A DNA stretch of 8,935 nt, taken from contig JAEXPL010000277.1 of assembly GCA_023446865.1 (NCBI GenBank), forward strand, positions 1 through 8,935. Direction: 5' to 3'. The notes below the pieces were generated by a model, which had not been told where the DNA came from, searched no databases, and saw only the letters and a program-made list of their open reading frames with translations. Below, one piece after another: positions 1 through 6,598 of the stretch. Made by a program: the position numbers and the translations under genes. This DNA comes from Verrucomicrobiota bacterium. GTDB lineage: Bacteria; Verrucomicrobiota; Verrucomicrobiia; Opitutales; Opitutaceae. Position 1 is the first letter of the stretch; every line of letters starts with the position of its first letter.

Positions 1-5
1 GGGCG

Positions 6-103
6 GTGGACTGTGGGCGGGCGACGGAGGGCAGAGGACGGACGACCTATTGCAGAGTGCAGACGGCAGATGGTGGATGGCAGACGACGAGCGGTGGGAG
101 GAG
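6..103. repeat. Degenerate tandem heptamer tract
   Basis: Cutting the sequence into sevens from base 6 gives about 14 purine-rich units. Most start with G and carry A, G or C in similar columns, for example GTGGACT, GTGGGCG, GAGGACG, GATGGCA and GACGACG. The unit at 48-54 is a poor match and the last two units drift. The tract precedes the first gene and resembles the cleaner heptamer run at 1813-1840. No protein-like reading is convincing here: the open frame through it is rich in Arg, Gly and Trp and looks like translated repeat. Bases 104-191 hold no feature I can name. Confidence 0.55.
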
Positions 104-191
104 GAGGCGTGCTGGAGTAGCCAGAAAACGGTGCTGGCGTTGGGCAAGGGGGCTGGTTGGCTGGTCGTGCTTTCAAACCCTGCGGCGCGCG

Positions 192-737
192 ATGAAGAAC
201 ACCTCCAAACTGGCTGTCACCCTGACCACGGCTTTGCTCGCCGCCGACCTTACCGCGATGGACCGCGAACAAACCAAGAAGGAACTCGCGAAGCTTGAGC
301 CGGTGAAGGAATCCGAGCCGGCCATGAGCGCGATGTGCTATGAAATGGCCGCGCCGCCAGAGCGCATCGAGTACACCTGCCCGGTGTGCGGCGAACGGAC
401 GCTCCAGGCGTTCGGTTCCGTCGTCGACGCGGACGAGTTGGCGACGTGCCGGCGCCTGATGCAGGCGCTACCCGCGCGCGTGCTCGTCTCGCTCGACGAG
501 TCGGCGTTGTGCCAAAAGTGCTGCCCGGACTCGGCGAATCCGCAGCTGGTGCTGGTGGCGCGCTACCAGAATGGCGGAAGCGAATCGACGGCTGGCGTGC
601 GCGCGGTGGATCTCGAACTGCTCACGGCGATCGTCGCCGGCCGGACCGCGGTGGACGCGCCGGAGGTGAAGGCGTCGATGCTCGGGAATCTGGCGCGGCT
701 GCAGGAGTTGGTGACGCTGGGCGCGCCGGAACAATGA
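192..737 (+). CDS. Cysteine-rich (zinc-ribbon-like) partner of a radical SAM enzyme, unknown function
   Basis: This is a 181-residue protein with no function I recognise. Residues 7-22 are hydrophobic, after a Lys-containing start, and could be a weak signal peptide or leader. A charged stretch (23-44) follows, then a compact segment around CYEMAAPPERIEYTCPVCGE (49-68). Cys63-x2-Cys66 and Cys107-x2-Cys110 (with Cys111) make a plausible four-cysteine zinc or metal site; Cys49 and Cys86 are extra. The C-terminal half is probably helical. I chose the ATG at 192 because the upstream reading is repeat-like and Arg/Gly-rich, although no SD precedes it. The stop overlaps the next start as ATGA (734-737), so the two proteins are probably made together. 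It could be a substrate, a chaperone or a metal carrier for the downstream enzyme. The gene itself is likely real; the role is open. Confidence 0.75.
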   Translation: MKNTSKLAVTLTTALLAADLTAMDREQTKKELAKLEPVKESEPAMSAMCYEMAAPPERIEYTCPVCGERTLQAFGSVVDADELATCRRLMQALPARVLVSLDESALCQKCCPDSANPQLVLVARYQNGGSESTAGVRAVDLELLTAIVAGRTAVDAPEVKASMLGNLARLQELVTLGAPEQ

Positions 738-1816
738 TCGGCTCGGCCCGCCTTGCCCCGTCGTTCCTGCCCGCGACCGGCGTGCTGGAGATGACGTACC
801 GCTGCAACCACCGGTGCGGGTTCTGCTCCTGCCCGTGGTATGCGCCGGGCGGGAAGTATGCGGCACGGCCGGAGCTAACGGCATCCGAGTGGTGCGCGGT
901 GATCGACCGGTTGACGCGGATGGGCGTGAGCAACCTGGCGTTCACGGGCGGTGAGGCGCTCCTGAAGGAGGGTTTGTTCGACATCATCCGCCACGCGGCG
1001 GGTTGCACGGTGGAGCACATCGAGACGCGCGATGGCGCGCTTGTTTCCGAGTTCAAGGCGCCGAACCTGTATCTGCTCTCCAACGGCACGGCGGTGACGC
1101 CGGCCGTGCTTGAGTTCTGCCGCGACCACGCGGTGCAGTTGAGCATGAGCCTGCCGGGCCTGACGACGCTGCGGGAGCACACCGGGATCGGCGACCCCGA
1201 CGCCATTCTCGGGAAGTTTAGCGCGGCGAAGACGCTGGGGCTGAAGACGGTCGTCAACATCACCGTGACGAAGCGCAACCTGCCCGAGCTCTACCAGACG
1301 ATCGCGGCGGCGTTTCTGGCCGGCGCGCACCAGTTGCTGCTGAACCGGTTTCTGCCCGGCGGGCGCGGCATGGAGCATCGCGACTGGGTCCTCGATGCCG
1401 CCGAGGTGCGCGAGATGCTCGCCGTGGCCGAGGAGGCGCTCACCGATGCGGGGCGCTTCGGCTCGGTTGGCACGGAGCTGCCGCGGTGCATCGTGGATCC
1501 GGCGAAGTTCAAGCGGCTCACCATCGGCACGCGCTGCTCGGCGGCACTTGGGTTCTTCGTGGTGGGGCCTTCGGGACTGGTGCGGGTGTGCAACCACTCG
1601 CCGGTCGACCTCGTGCCCGTGGCCGAGATCGAGACTTTGAAGACGCATCCGTATTGGCGGCGGTTCACGCAGCGCGACTACCTGCCGCAGCAGTGCGGCG
1701 GCTGCGCGCTCGCGACGGAGTGCGACGGCGGTTGCCGCGAGGCGGCGCACGTTGTGGGCGGCGCGGTGGATGCCGCGGACCCGTTGCTGGCGGGGTGCGA
1801 GGCGTGCGGGCGGTAG
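734..1816 (+). CDS. Radical SAM protein with SPASM domain
   Basis: This 360-residue enzyme should carry a SAM-cleaving [4Fe-4S] cluster on Cys24-x3-Cys28-x2-Cys31 (CNHRCGFC). A further Cys33 follows at once. The SAM-contacting GGE is at 72-74 (TGGEALL). The C-terminus has the full SPASM arrangement: Cys268-x12-Gly281-x4-Cys286, then Cys321-x2-Cys324-x5-Cys330-x3-Cys334, then Cys355 and Cys358. This implies two auxiliary clusters. SPASM enzymes typically modify peptides or proteins (anSME, PqqE, AlbA and mycofactocin types are known), so a protein-modifying role is a fair inference, but the reaction cannot be read from the sequence. The ATG at 734 overlaps the stop of the preceding gene, giving an N-terminus close to the cluster motif, as is normal. 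The upstream Arg-rich extension of the frame is a shadow. The stop codon lies inside a heptamer repeat. Confidence 0.92.
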   Translation: MIGSARLAPSFLPATGVLEMTYRCNHRCGFCSCPWYAPGGKYAARPELTASEWCAVIDRLTRMGVSNLAFTGGEALLKEGLFDIIRHAAGCTVEHIETRDGALVSEFKAPNLYLLSNGTAVTPAVLEFCRDHAVQLSMSLPGLTTLREHTGIGDPDAILGKFSAAKTLGLKTVVNITVTKRNLPELYQTIAAAFLAGAHQLLLNRFLPGGRGMEHRDWVLDAAEVREMLAVAEEALTDAGRFGSVGTELPRCIVDPAKFKRLTIGTRCSAALGFFVVGPSGLVRVCNHSPVDLVPVAEIETLKTHPYWRRFTQRDYLPQQCGGCALATECDGGCREAAHVVGGAVDAADPLLAGCEACGR

Positions 1817-1840
1817 ACGGTGGACGGTGGATCTTGGACG
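1813..1840. repeat. Tandem heptamer repeat, four units
   Basis: Four consecutive 7-base units: GTAGACG (1813-1819), GTGGACG (1820-1826), GTGGATC (1827-1833) and TTGGACG (1834-1840). Adjacent units differ at one to three positions. The first unit contains the TAG stop of the radical SAM gene. It is a cleaner version of the tract at 6-103, so related repeats lie on both sides of the two-gene cassette. Confidence 0.75.
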
Positions 1841-1863
1841 GTTTCCCGTAGTCGGTATCGTAT

Positions 1864-1883
1864 CGCCGCTCTTGCGAGCGGCG
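1864..1883. repeat. Perfect short palindrome (REP-like hairpin)
   Basis: The arms CGCCGCTC (1864-1871) and GAGCGGCG (1876-1883) are exact reverse complements around a TTGC loop. It lies 47 bases after the radical SAM stop. No T-run follows on either strand, so it is not a standard intrinsic terminator. A dispersed REP-type element or an mRNA 3' stabiliser fits better. The rest of the 1841-1992 spacer shows nothing else I can name. Confidence 0.6.
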
Positions 1884-1992
1884 CCACGTTCGAATGGCAG
1901 GACTGGGCGCGGAGGAAGTGTGAAGCAACGCGGCGGTGGCCTGGCGGATTCTGGGGTTGCGGGGGGCGGGGGCGGAACGCATTCACACCGCG

Positions 1993-2625
1993 ATGGAAAT
2001 CCATGCCCTGCCCTCCGGGCCGCTCTGCACCAACGCCTATCTGCTCCTCGATCCTGCACGGCAGGAAGCCGTGCTGGTCGATGCACCGATGGATGTCTGG
2101 TCCGACGTGCAGACGCTCCTGCAGCGCAAGGGCTGCCGATTGACCGCGCTGCTGATCACCCACGGGCATTTCGACCACACCGAGGACGCCGCGCTGGTGC
2201 AGCGAAGCGGAGTGCCGCTCTTTGCACATGAGGCGGATCGCGAGTTCATCGAGAATCCCAAGGTGATGGAGTTCTTCGCGCCGCCGATGTACCGCCTGGA
2301 GTCCGCCCGAATCGACCGGGTCGTGAAGCAAGGCGATGTGTTGGAGCTCCTCGGCGACACGGTGGAGGTACGCCATGTCCCGGGCCATTGCCCGGGAAGC
2401 GTCCTGTTCCACTTCCGGAAGGCCGGAGTCGCGTTCGCGGGCGACGCGATCTTCGCCGGCGGCATCGGCCGCACGGATTTTCCGCGCGGCGGATTCGACA
2501 TGTTGGCGAACTCGATTCGCACCCAGATCTATACGCTGCCCGACGAGACGGTGCTCTATCCCGGCCACGGGCCGGAGACAGACGTCGCGACCGAGAAGGA
2601 ATCCAATCCCTACGTGCGGCCGTGA
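1993..2625 (+). CDS. Metallo-beta-lactamase-fold hydrolase, glyoxalase II-like (YcbL type)
   Basis: A 210-residue cytoplasmic hydrolase. The first metal motif is complete: His57-Gly-His59-Phe-Asp61-His62 (THGHFDH). The other ligands are His132 (GHCPGS), the bridging Asp151 (FAGDAIF) and His192 (YPGHGPET), so a binuclear metal centre is expected. The segment FAGGIGRTDFPRGG and the NPYV ending are typical of small GloB-like proteins that lack the C-terminal substrate domain of full glyoxalase II. Hydrolysis of S-acyl-glutathione or another thioester is possible, but this family is functionally mixed and the substrate is not known. I chose the ATG at 1993 because homology-like sequence begins at MEIHALPSGP. 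The upstream 19 residues of open frame cross low-complexity G-rich DNA. It stands 64 bases before ribD on the same strand and may be cotranscribed. Confidence 0.9.
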   Translation: MEIHALPSGPLCTNAYLLLDPARQEAVLVDAPMDVWSDVQTLLQRKGCRLTALLITHGHFDHTEDAALVQRSGVPLFAHEADREFIENPKVMEFFAPPMYRLESARIDRVVKQGDVLELLGDTVEVRHVPGHCPGSVLFHFRKAGVAFAGDAIFAGGIGRTDFPRGGFDMLANSIRTQIYTLPDETVLYPGHGPETDVATEKESNPYVRP

Positions 2626-2689
2626 GGGACAGGCGGCCGGCTTCAAGGGTTGAAGCGTCGCGCCGGGCGTGCAGAACAATGCGGCGACG

Positions 2690-3895
2690 ATGACCACCGA
2701 CCTTGCCAACTTCCACGAGGCTTTCATGCGGCGTGCGCTCGAGTTGGCGCGGCAGGGGTGGGGCACGACGCACCCGAATCCGATGGTGGGCGCCCTCATC
2801 GTCGAGAACGGCGCGATCGTGGCCGAGGGGTTCCACGCCAAGGCTGGCGAACCGCACGCCGAGATCATGGCGCTGCGCGCGCTCGGCCGGAAACCGGCCC
2901 CGGGCGCGACGCTCTACGTGACGCTCGAGCCGTGCTGCACGCATGGCCGGACGCCTCCGTGCACCGAGGCGATCCTCGCCGCGGGTATCCGCCGGTTGGT
3001 GGTGGGCGCGACCGATCCGAATCCGCAGCACGCCGGCAAGGGGTTGGCACTGCTGCGGGCCGGCGGTGCCGAGGTGATCGCCGACGTGCTGGCCGACGAG
3101 TGCACCGACCTGAATCTCCTCTTCAACCACTGGATCGTCGCGCGGCGGCCGTTCCTTGCCGCCAAGGTGGCCACGACCATCGACGGGCGGATCGCCTGCC
3201 GCACGGGCGAGTCGAAGTGGATCACCGGCGAACTGGCGCGGGCCGACGTGATGCGTTGGCGCCGGCTGTTTCCGGCGATCGCCGTCGGCGCCGGTACGGT
3301 GGCGAGCGACGACCCGCAGCTCACGGCGCGTCTGCCGGCGGGCGAGTGGTGTCCGCGGCGTTTTGTCTTCGATGCGGCGCTCAGCACGGCGACGCTCAAC
3401 CCGCTGCCGCGCCTCTTCACCGACGCGCACCGCGAGCGCACGGTGATCGTCACCAGCGACCGGCAGCATTCGGTGGTGGTGCGCAAGCTCGAGCAGCTCG
3501 GCGTGCAGGTGTGGCGGTTGCCCGTCGTCGACGGCGTGGTCGATCTGCCGGCGTTCCACGAGCGATGTGTCCGCGACGAGGTGACAGGGGTGCTCGTCGA
3601 GGGCGGCTCGCGTTTCCTCAGCGGCCTGCTCAAGGGCCGCGCGCTCGACTACATGCTCTCGTACCGCGCGCCGCGGCTCTTCGCCGATGCGGCCTCGATC
3701 CCGGTCGCGACAGGCCTGCGGGTGGAGTTGCCCACGGTGGGTTTGCGCCTGGCGGAGGTGCGCCACGCGGTGTTCGGCGACGACCAGCTCATGCGCGGCC
3801 GGATCGTTTATCCGGAAAACCTCGAGTTCGACGATGCGGCAGGTGGCGAAACGCCGGAAAGCGGGCATCATCATTGCGGCTGCGACCATGACTAA
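2690..3895 (+). CDS. ribD: Bifunctional riboflavin biosynthesis protein RibD (deaminase and reductase)
   Basis: A 401-residue enzyme for two consecutive steps of riboflavin synthesis: deamination of the diaminopyrimidinone phosphate made from GTP, then NADPH-dependent reduction of its ribose. The N-terminal deaminase domain (about 8-150) has the zinc motif His56-Ala-Glu58 and Pro81-Cys82 ... Pro90-Cys91 (PCCTHGRTPPC). The family loop NPQHAGKGL is at 111-119. The reductase domain (about 154-375) opens with AAKVATTIDGRIA and contains VLVEGGSRFL (301-310). An unusual tail ends in HHHCGCDHD (393-401). A GTG at 2669 would add seven residues; I prefer the ATG at 2690, as neither has a good SD. The 3' end overlaps rdgB by 8 bases. 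No other riboflavin genes are in the window. Confidence 0.96.
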   Translation: MTTDLANFHEAFMRRALELARQGWGTTHPNPMVGALIVENGAIVAEGFHAKAGEPHAEIMALRALGRKPAPGATLYVTLEPCCTHGRTPPCTEAILAAGIRRLVVGATDPNPQHAGKGLALLRAGGAEVIADVLADECTDLNLLFNHWIVARRPFLAAKVATTIDGRIACRTGESKWITGELARADVMRWRRLFPAIAVGAGTVASDDPQLTARLPAGEWCPRRFVFDAALSTATLNPLPRLFTDAHRERTVIVTSDRQHSVVVRKLEQLGVQVWRLPVVDGVVDLPAFHERCVRDEVTGVLVEGGSRFLSGLLKGRALDYMLSYRAPRLFADAASIPVATGLRVELPTVGLRLAEVRHAVFGDDQLMRGRIVYPENLEFDDAAGGETPESGHHHCGCDHD

Positions 3896-4505
3896 CCCGA
3901 CCGAAATCTTCTTCGCCACGGGCAACGGCCACAAGGTGGCCGAGATGCAGGCCCTCGCCGACGATTCCCAACTGGCGCTGCGGCTGCGCTCGGCGAAGGA
4001 CGTGGGCGGGATGCCGGTTGTCGTCGAGGATACGGGCACCTTTCTCGGCAACGCGCGCAAGAAGGCCCGGGCGCTCCATGAGAAACTCGGTGGCGCGCAA
4101 TGGGTGCTCTCGGACGACAGTGGGTTGTGCGTCGATGCGCTTGGTGGCGAACCGGGCGTGGAGTCGGCGCATTATGCCGGCCCCGGCGCGACGAGCGCGG
4201 CCAACCTCGAGAAACTGCTCGGCAAGTTGCAGGGCGTGCCGCGCGAGAAGCGCACGGCGCATTTCATCTGCGTGCTCTTCATCATCGATCCGCAGGGCCG
4301 GGACCACAATTTCATCGGCCGATGCGACGGCCGGTTGATCGAGCGGGAACGCGGTGGCGCGGGTTTCGGGTACGATCCGATCTTTGTGCCGGCGGAGAGC
4401 CACCTTACCTTTGCCGAATTGGGCGAAGCGGTGAAGAACGGCATCAGCCACCGGGCGCGCGCCTGGGCGAAATTCGCCGAGTGGTGGCGGGCGCACGGGG
4501 CCTGA
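3888..4505 (+). CDS. rdgB: RdgB/HAM1 non-canonical purine NTP pyrophosphatase
   Basis: A 205-residue nucleotide-pool cleaning enzyme. The family hydrolyses ITP, dITP and XTP to the monophosphate and pyrophosphate, keeping deaminated purines out of DNA and RNA. Visible family motifs are FFATGNGHKVAEM (8-20), VEDTGTFLGNARKKA (46-60), the catalytic-region SDDSGL (75-80), GFGYDPIF (159-166) and SHRARA (187-192). The length matches the usual 190-210 residues. The ATG at 3888 lies within the last codons of ribD, giving an 8-base overlap (ATGACTAA) and no independent SD. Translational coupling to ribD is therefore likely. SAHYAGPGAT (93-102) replaces the more common RYSG-type sequence, which is within normal variation. 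Confidence 0.95.
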   Translation: MTNPTEIFFATGNGHKVAEMQALADDSQLALRLRSAKDVGGMPVVVEDTGTFLGNARKKARALHEKLGGAQWVLSDDSGLCVDALGGEPGVESAHYAGPGATSAANLEKLLGKLQGVPREKRTAHFICVLFIIDPQGRDHNFIGRCDGRLIERERGGAGFGYDPIFVPAESHLTFAELGEAVKNGISHRARAWAKFAEWWRAHGA

Positions 4506-4555
4506 AGTCGACCCCAGCACTTCGCGCGCTTCTCAAGCCGGGGCGGGATCGACCG

Positions 4556-4582
4556 AAAGGAGGGAATCCCGGGCCATCCTCC
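4556..4582 (+). promoter_or_regulatory. Orphan SD-like sequence inside a possible hairpin
   Basis: AAAGGAGGG at 4556-4564 is an excellent Shine-Dalgarno match, but no start codon lies at a usable distance. The next gene starts at 4627, over 60 bases away. GGAGG (4559-4563) can pair with CCTCC (4578-4582), with an adjacent G-U pair closing a 12-base loop. It could be a structured 5' leader that masks an anti-SD-binding site, or chance. The leader of the next gene is otherwise plain. Confidence 0.25.
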
Positions 4583-4626
4583 GTACCAATTCCGGGACGG
4601 GTGGCGCAGGTCGCGGGTGTACCAAG

Positions 4627-5379
4627 ATGAATAAACTGTTCCCAGCCTTGCTGTTTCTTCTCTTCGCGACGGCGGTGCCGATGACGGCCCAGACCGATCT
4701 GCGCTTCAACGGTTCGAGCACGACCGCCAAAATGCTTAAGCCGGTTGCCGCCGGCATCGAATCGACGAGAGGCGTCCGCATCGTCTTCACCCCGAACGGC
4801 ACCGGCCACGGTGTAGCCGATCTGGCGGCGGGCCAAGCGGACGTCGCGATGGTGACTGGGACGATCGAGTACTTCGGCAAGCTTCTGAACGAGAAAACGC
4901 CCGGCTCGATCGACCTGGCCAAGGTGCGGGTGTTCCGGCTGGCGGACCTGCCGGCGAACGCGGCGACCGCGATCGTCCATCCCGACATTACGGTCGCGAG
5001 CCTCAGCCGCGATCAGTTGCGCGATCTGTTTTCAGGGCAGATCAAGAATTGGAAACAGGTCGGGGGCCCCGATCTGCCGGTGGTGCCGATCATGCCCGAC
5101 GCGCTCGATGGTGTGGGCGCGGCACTGACAGTGATGGTCATGCGGGACACCCCGTATGCGGCACAGACCGTCCGCGTCGGCAAGGCGACGGAGCTGGCGC
5201 CTTTGGTGGAGAAGACTCCCGGGGCGATCGCATTCTGCAGCGTCGCCAACGCCACGGGTGGAGTCGCGAAGGTCGCGACCGTCCCGCAATTCATCCCGCC
5301 CAATTATCTGGTGACGATCGGCGAACCCGGTGAGCCGTTGAAGTCCGTGATCGCGGACTTCGTCGCGCAGGTGAAATAG
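4627..5379 (+). CDS. Exported PstS-like phosphate/anion-binding protein
   Basis: A 250-residue periplasmic binding-protein-like protein. Residues 1-21 form a signal peptide: Lys3, a hydrophobic core PALLFLLFATAV, and a likely cut after Ala21 before QTD. The mature protein starts with the anion-binding FNGSSTTAKML (27-37). It also has NGTGHGVADLAAGQADVAM (57-75) and the family hallmark LRDLFSGQIKNWKQVGGPDL (131-150). This is the PstS/PBP-like pattern used to bind phosphate or a similar oxyanion. The protein is about 70-100 residues shorter than typical PstS, and no pstCAB or phoU lies nearby. It may thus be an accessory or sensory binding protein rather than a transporter subunit. The start is fixed by the signal peptide, and no SD stands directly before it. 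The stop lies 34 bases from the stop of a convergent gene. Confidence 0.85.
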   Translation: MNKLFPALLFLLFATAVPMTAQTDLRFNGSSTTAKMLKPVAAGIESTRGVRIVFTPNGTGHGVADLAAGQADVAMVTGTIEYFGKLLNEKTPGSIDLAKVRVFRLADLPANAATAIVHPDITVASLSRDQLRDLFSGQIKNWKQVGGPDLPVVPIMPDALDGVGAALTVMVMRDTPYAAQTVRVGKATELAPLVEKTPGAIAFCSVANATGGVAKVATVPQFIPPNYLVTIGEPGEPLKSVIADFVAQVK

Positions 5380-5380
5380 G

Positions 5381-5395
5381 CGCCGGAGCCCGGCG
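5381..5395. terminator. Short GC hairpin between convergent genes
   Basis: CGCCGG (5381-5386) and CCGGCG (5390-5395) pair around AGC, one base after the TAG of the binding-protein gene and about 20 bases from the stop of the convergent gene. There is no T-run on either strand. It could help end transcription from both sides, but support is only positional. Confidence 0.25.
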
Positions 5396-5413
5396 GGGCA
5401 CGCCGGGGAAGAC

Positions 5414-5704
5414 TCAGGCCTTGGCGTTGAGCGAGCCGCCCACGCGGCTGCGCGCCTGCGCCTGACGTTGGGCCTGCTGGGCTTCGATGCGCTGCTGGTA
5501 GGCGCGGTCGGCGCTGTCGCTGCGCTCGGCCCGCTGCTCGCGCGAATCCTCGCGCAGGGCGGCGACCGCTTGTTGTTCGGCGGTGTTGTCACGGGTCCGT
5601 TGGGCCCGGGCGACCGCGGCGTTGTCCTTCTGGGCACGGGCGGCGTCCGCGCGTTGGGGCGGAGGCGGCGAACGGTAGGCCGAGGCGGTGCTGGTGATGG
5701 TCAT
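5414..5704 (-). CDS. Small Gln/Ala/Arg-rich hypothetical protein, likely coiled coil
   Basis: A 96-residue protein that I do not recognise. It begins MTITSTASAYRSPPPPQ: a short Ser/Thr-rich head and a run of four prolines (13-16). From about residue 20 to 86 it is highly charged and polar (Ala, Arg, Gln, Glu, Asp) and should form one long helix or coiled coil. It ends VGGSLNAKA. It has no Cys or Trp, no signal peptide and no membrane segment. The ATG at 5704 is the natural start; the frame extends far upstream but crosses nth antisense. No clear SD precedes it. It converges on the PstS-like gene and is divergent from nth. The opposite strand is also open here, so the coding strand is inferred from composition and the clean start. 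Confidence 0.6.
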   Translation of the reverse strand: MTITSTASAYRSPPPPQRADAARAQKDNAAVARAQRTRDNTAEQQAVAALREDSREQRAERSDSADRAYQQRIEAQQAQRQAQARSRVGGSLNAKA

Positions 5705-5872
5705 GGAATGTGGGATGCGGTGGTGGTGGAACGAGCGGGTGGGCCCGTTCTGGGCCGCGGCGTATGGTGCGGGTGAAAGGCCCCTCCGGCAACCGGCCCG
5801 GACCCGAATGAGGACAAGACCCCGGGAGGTGGAACGCTTGCGGCGCGCGCCGGGGTGTCCTCTGCTCTGGGT

Positions 5873-6523
5873 ATGACCCGCCTGCAGAGAGCCGAACTCA
5901 TCGACCGCCGCTTGGCGGAGCTCTATCCGGCACCGCCGATCCCGCTCGTCCACCGCGATGCATACACGTTGCTGGTCGCGGTGTTGCTCTCCGCGCAGTG
6001 CACGGACAAGCGGGTCAACGAGGTTACGCCTGCGCTCTTCGCGCGGGCCGGCGATGCGGCGGCGATGGCGCAGGTGCCGGTGGCGGAGATCCAGGCGATC
6101 GTGCGGCCGTGCGGCCTGTCGCCGCAGAAGGCGAAGGCGATTCGTGGCTTGAGCGAGATCCTCGTCGCGCAGCACGGCGGCGCGGTGCCGCGCGATTGGG
6201 CGGCGCTGGAGGCGCTGCCGGGCGTGGGGCACAAGACGGCATCGGTCGTGATGGCGCAGGCGTTCGGCGAACCGGCGTTTCCGGTCGACACGCACATCCA
6301 CCGGCTCGCGCAGCGCTGGGGCCTGACCGACGGACGCAGCGTGGAGCAGACCGAGCGGGATCTGAAGAAGCTGTTCCCGATCGGGCACTGGAACGCGCTG
6401 CACCTGCGGATCATCTACTACGGGCGCGAGCAATGCACGGCACGCGGCTGCGACGGCACGGTGTGCCCGTTGTGCCGGGAACTATTCCCCGGACGGAAGC
6501 GCCCGGTCGCCACGCGAAAGTAG
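5873..6523 (+). CDS. nth: Endonuclease III, DNA glycosylase/AP lyase
   Basis: A 216-residue base-excision repair enzyme that removes oxidised pyrimidines and cuts the abasic strand. The helix-hairpin-helix is LPGVGHKTASVVMAQAF (115-131), with catalytic Lys121; the catalytic Asp139 is in VDTHIHRL (138-145). VAVLLSAQCTDKRVNE (35-50) is the conserved N-terminal block. The C-terminal iron-sulfur loop is odd: the cysteines at 188, 193, 198 and 201 are spaced 4, 4 and 2. The classical endonuclease III spacing is Cx6Cx2Cx5C. A cluster may still form, be altered or be absent. I chose the ATG at 5873, which puts the catalytic residues where E. coli Nth has them within one position; a GTG at 5855 would add six residues. 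The gene diverges from the 5704 gene across a 168-base spacer with no recognisable promoter. Confidence 0.95.
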   Translation: MTRLQRAELIDRRLAELYPAPPIPLVHRDAYTLLVAVLLSAQCTDKRVNEVTPALFARAGDAAAMAQVPVAEIQAIVRPCGLSPQKAKAIRGLSEILVAQHGGAVPRDWAALEALPGVGHKTASVVMAQAFGEPAFPVDTHIHRLAQRWGLTDGRSVEQTERDLKKLFPIGHWNALHLRIIYYGREQCTARGCDGTVCPLCRELFPGRKRPVATRK

Positions 6524-6545
6524 GAGCCGGTGCGCGGCGCAGAAA

Positions 6546-6569
6546 ACCCGCCCCGTGGTGGGGGCGGGT
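6546..6569 (-). terminator. Intrinsic terminator of the cysteine-rich peptide gene
   Basis: ACCCGCCCC (6546-6554) and GGGGCGGGT (6561-6569) are perfect 9-base complements around a 6-base loop. Read on the minus strand, the GC stem runs into TTTT (the A-run at 6543-6546), the classic intrinsic form. It lies 30 bases after the stop of the minus-strand gene at 6599. On the plus strand it follows nth but lacks a T-run, so it should act mainly on the minus-strand transcript. Confidence 0.8.
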
Positions 6570-6598
6570 CGAGGTGGGGGGCAGCGGAGGCGGGAAGT

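Noticed and set aside
875..2086. Long minus-strand open frame opposite the radical SAM gene (also 1678-2868 and 2246-4060)
   Set aside because: They are Arg/Pro/His-rich shadows of well-supported plus-strand genes in GC-rich DNA and have no recognisable domains.
2650..3891. Long plus-strand frame overlapping ribD
   Set aside because: It is an Arg/Gly/Ala-rich alternate frame of ribD, whose own frame carries all family motifs.
5468..5776. Plus-strand Gly/Leu/Val-rich frame opposite the coiled-coil gene, resembling membrane segments
   Set aside because: The hydrophobic look is produced by complementing Gln/Ala/Arg codons. The minus-strand frame has the better start and composition, though the choice is not certain.
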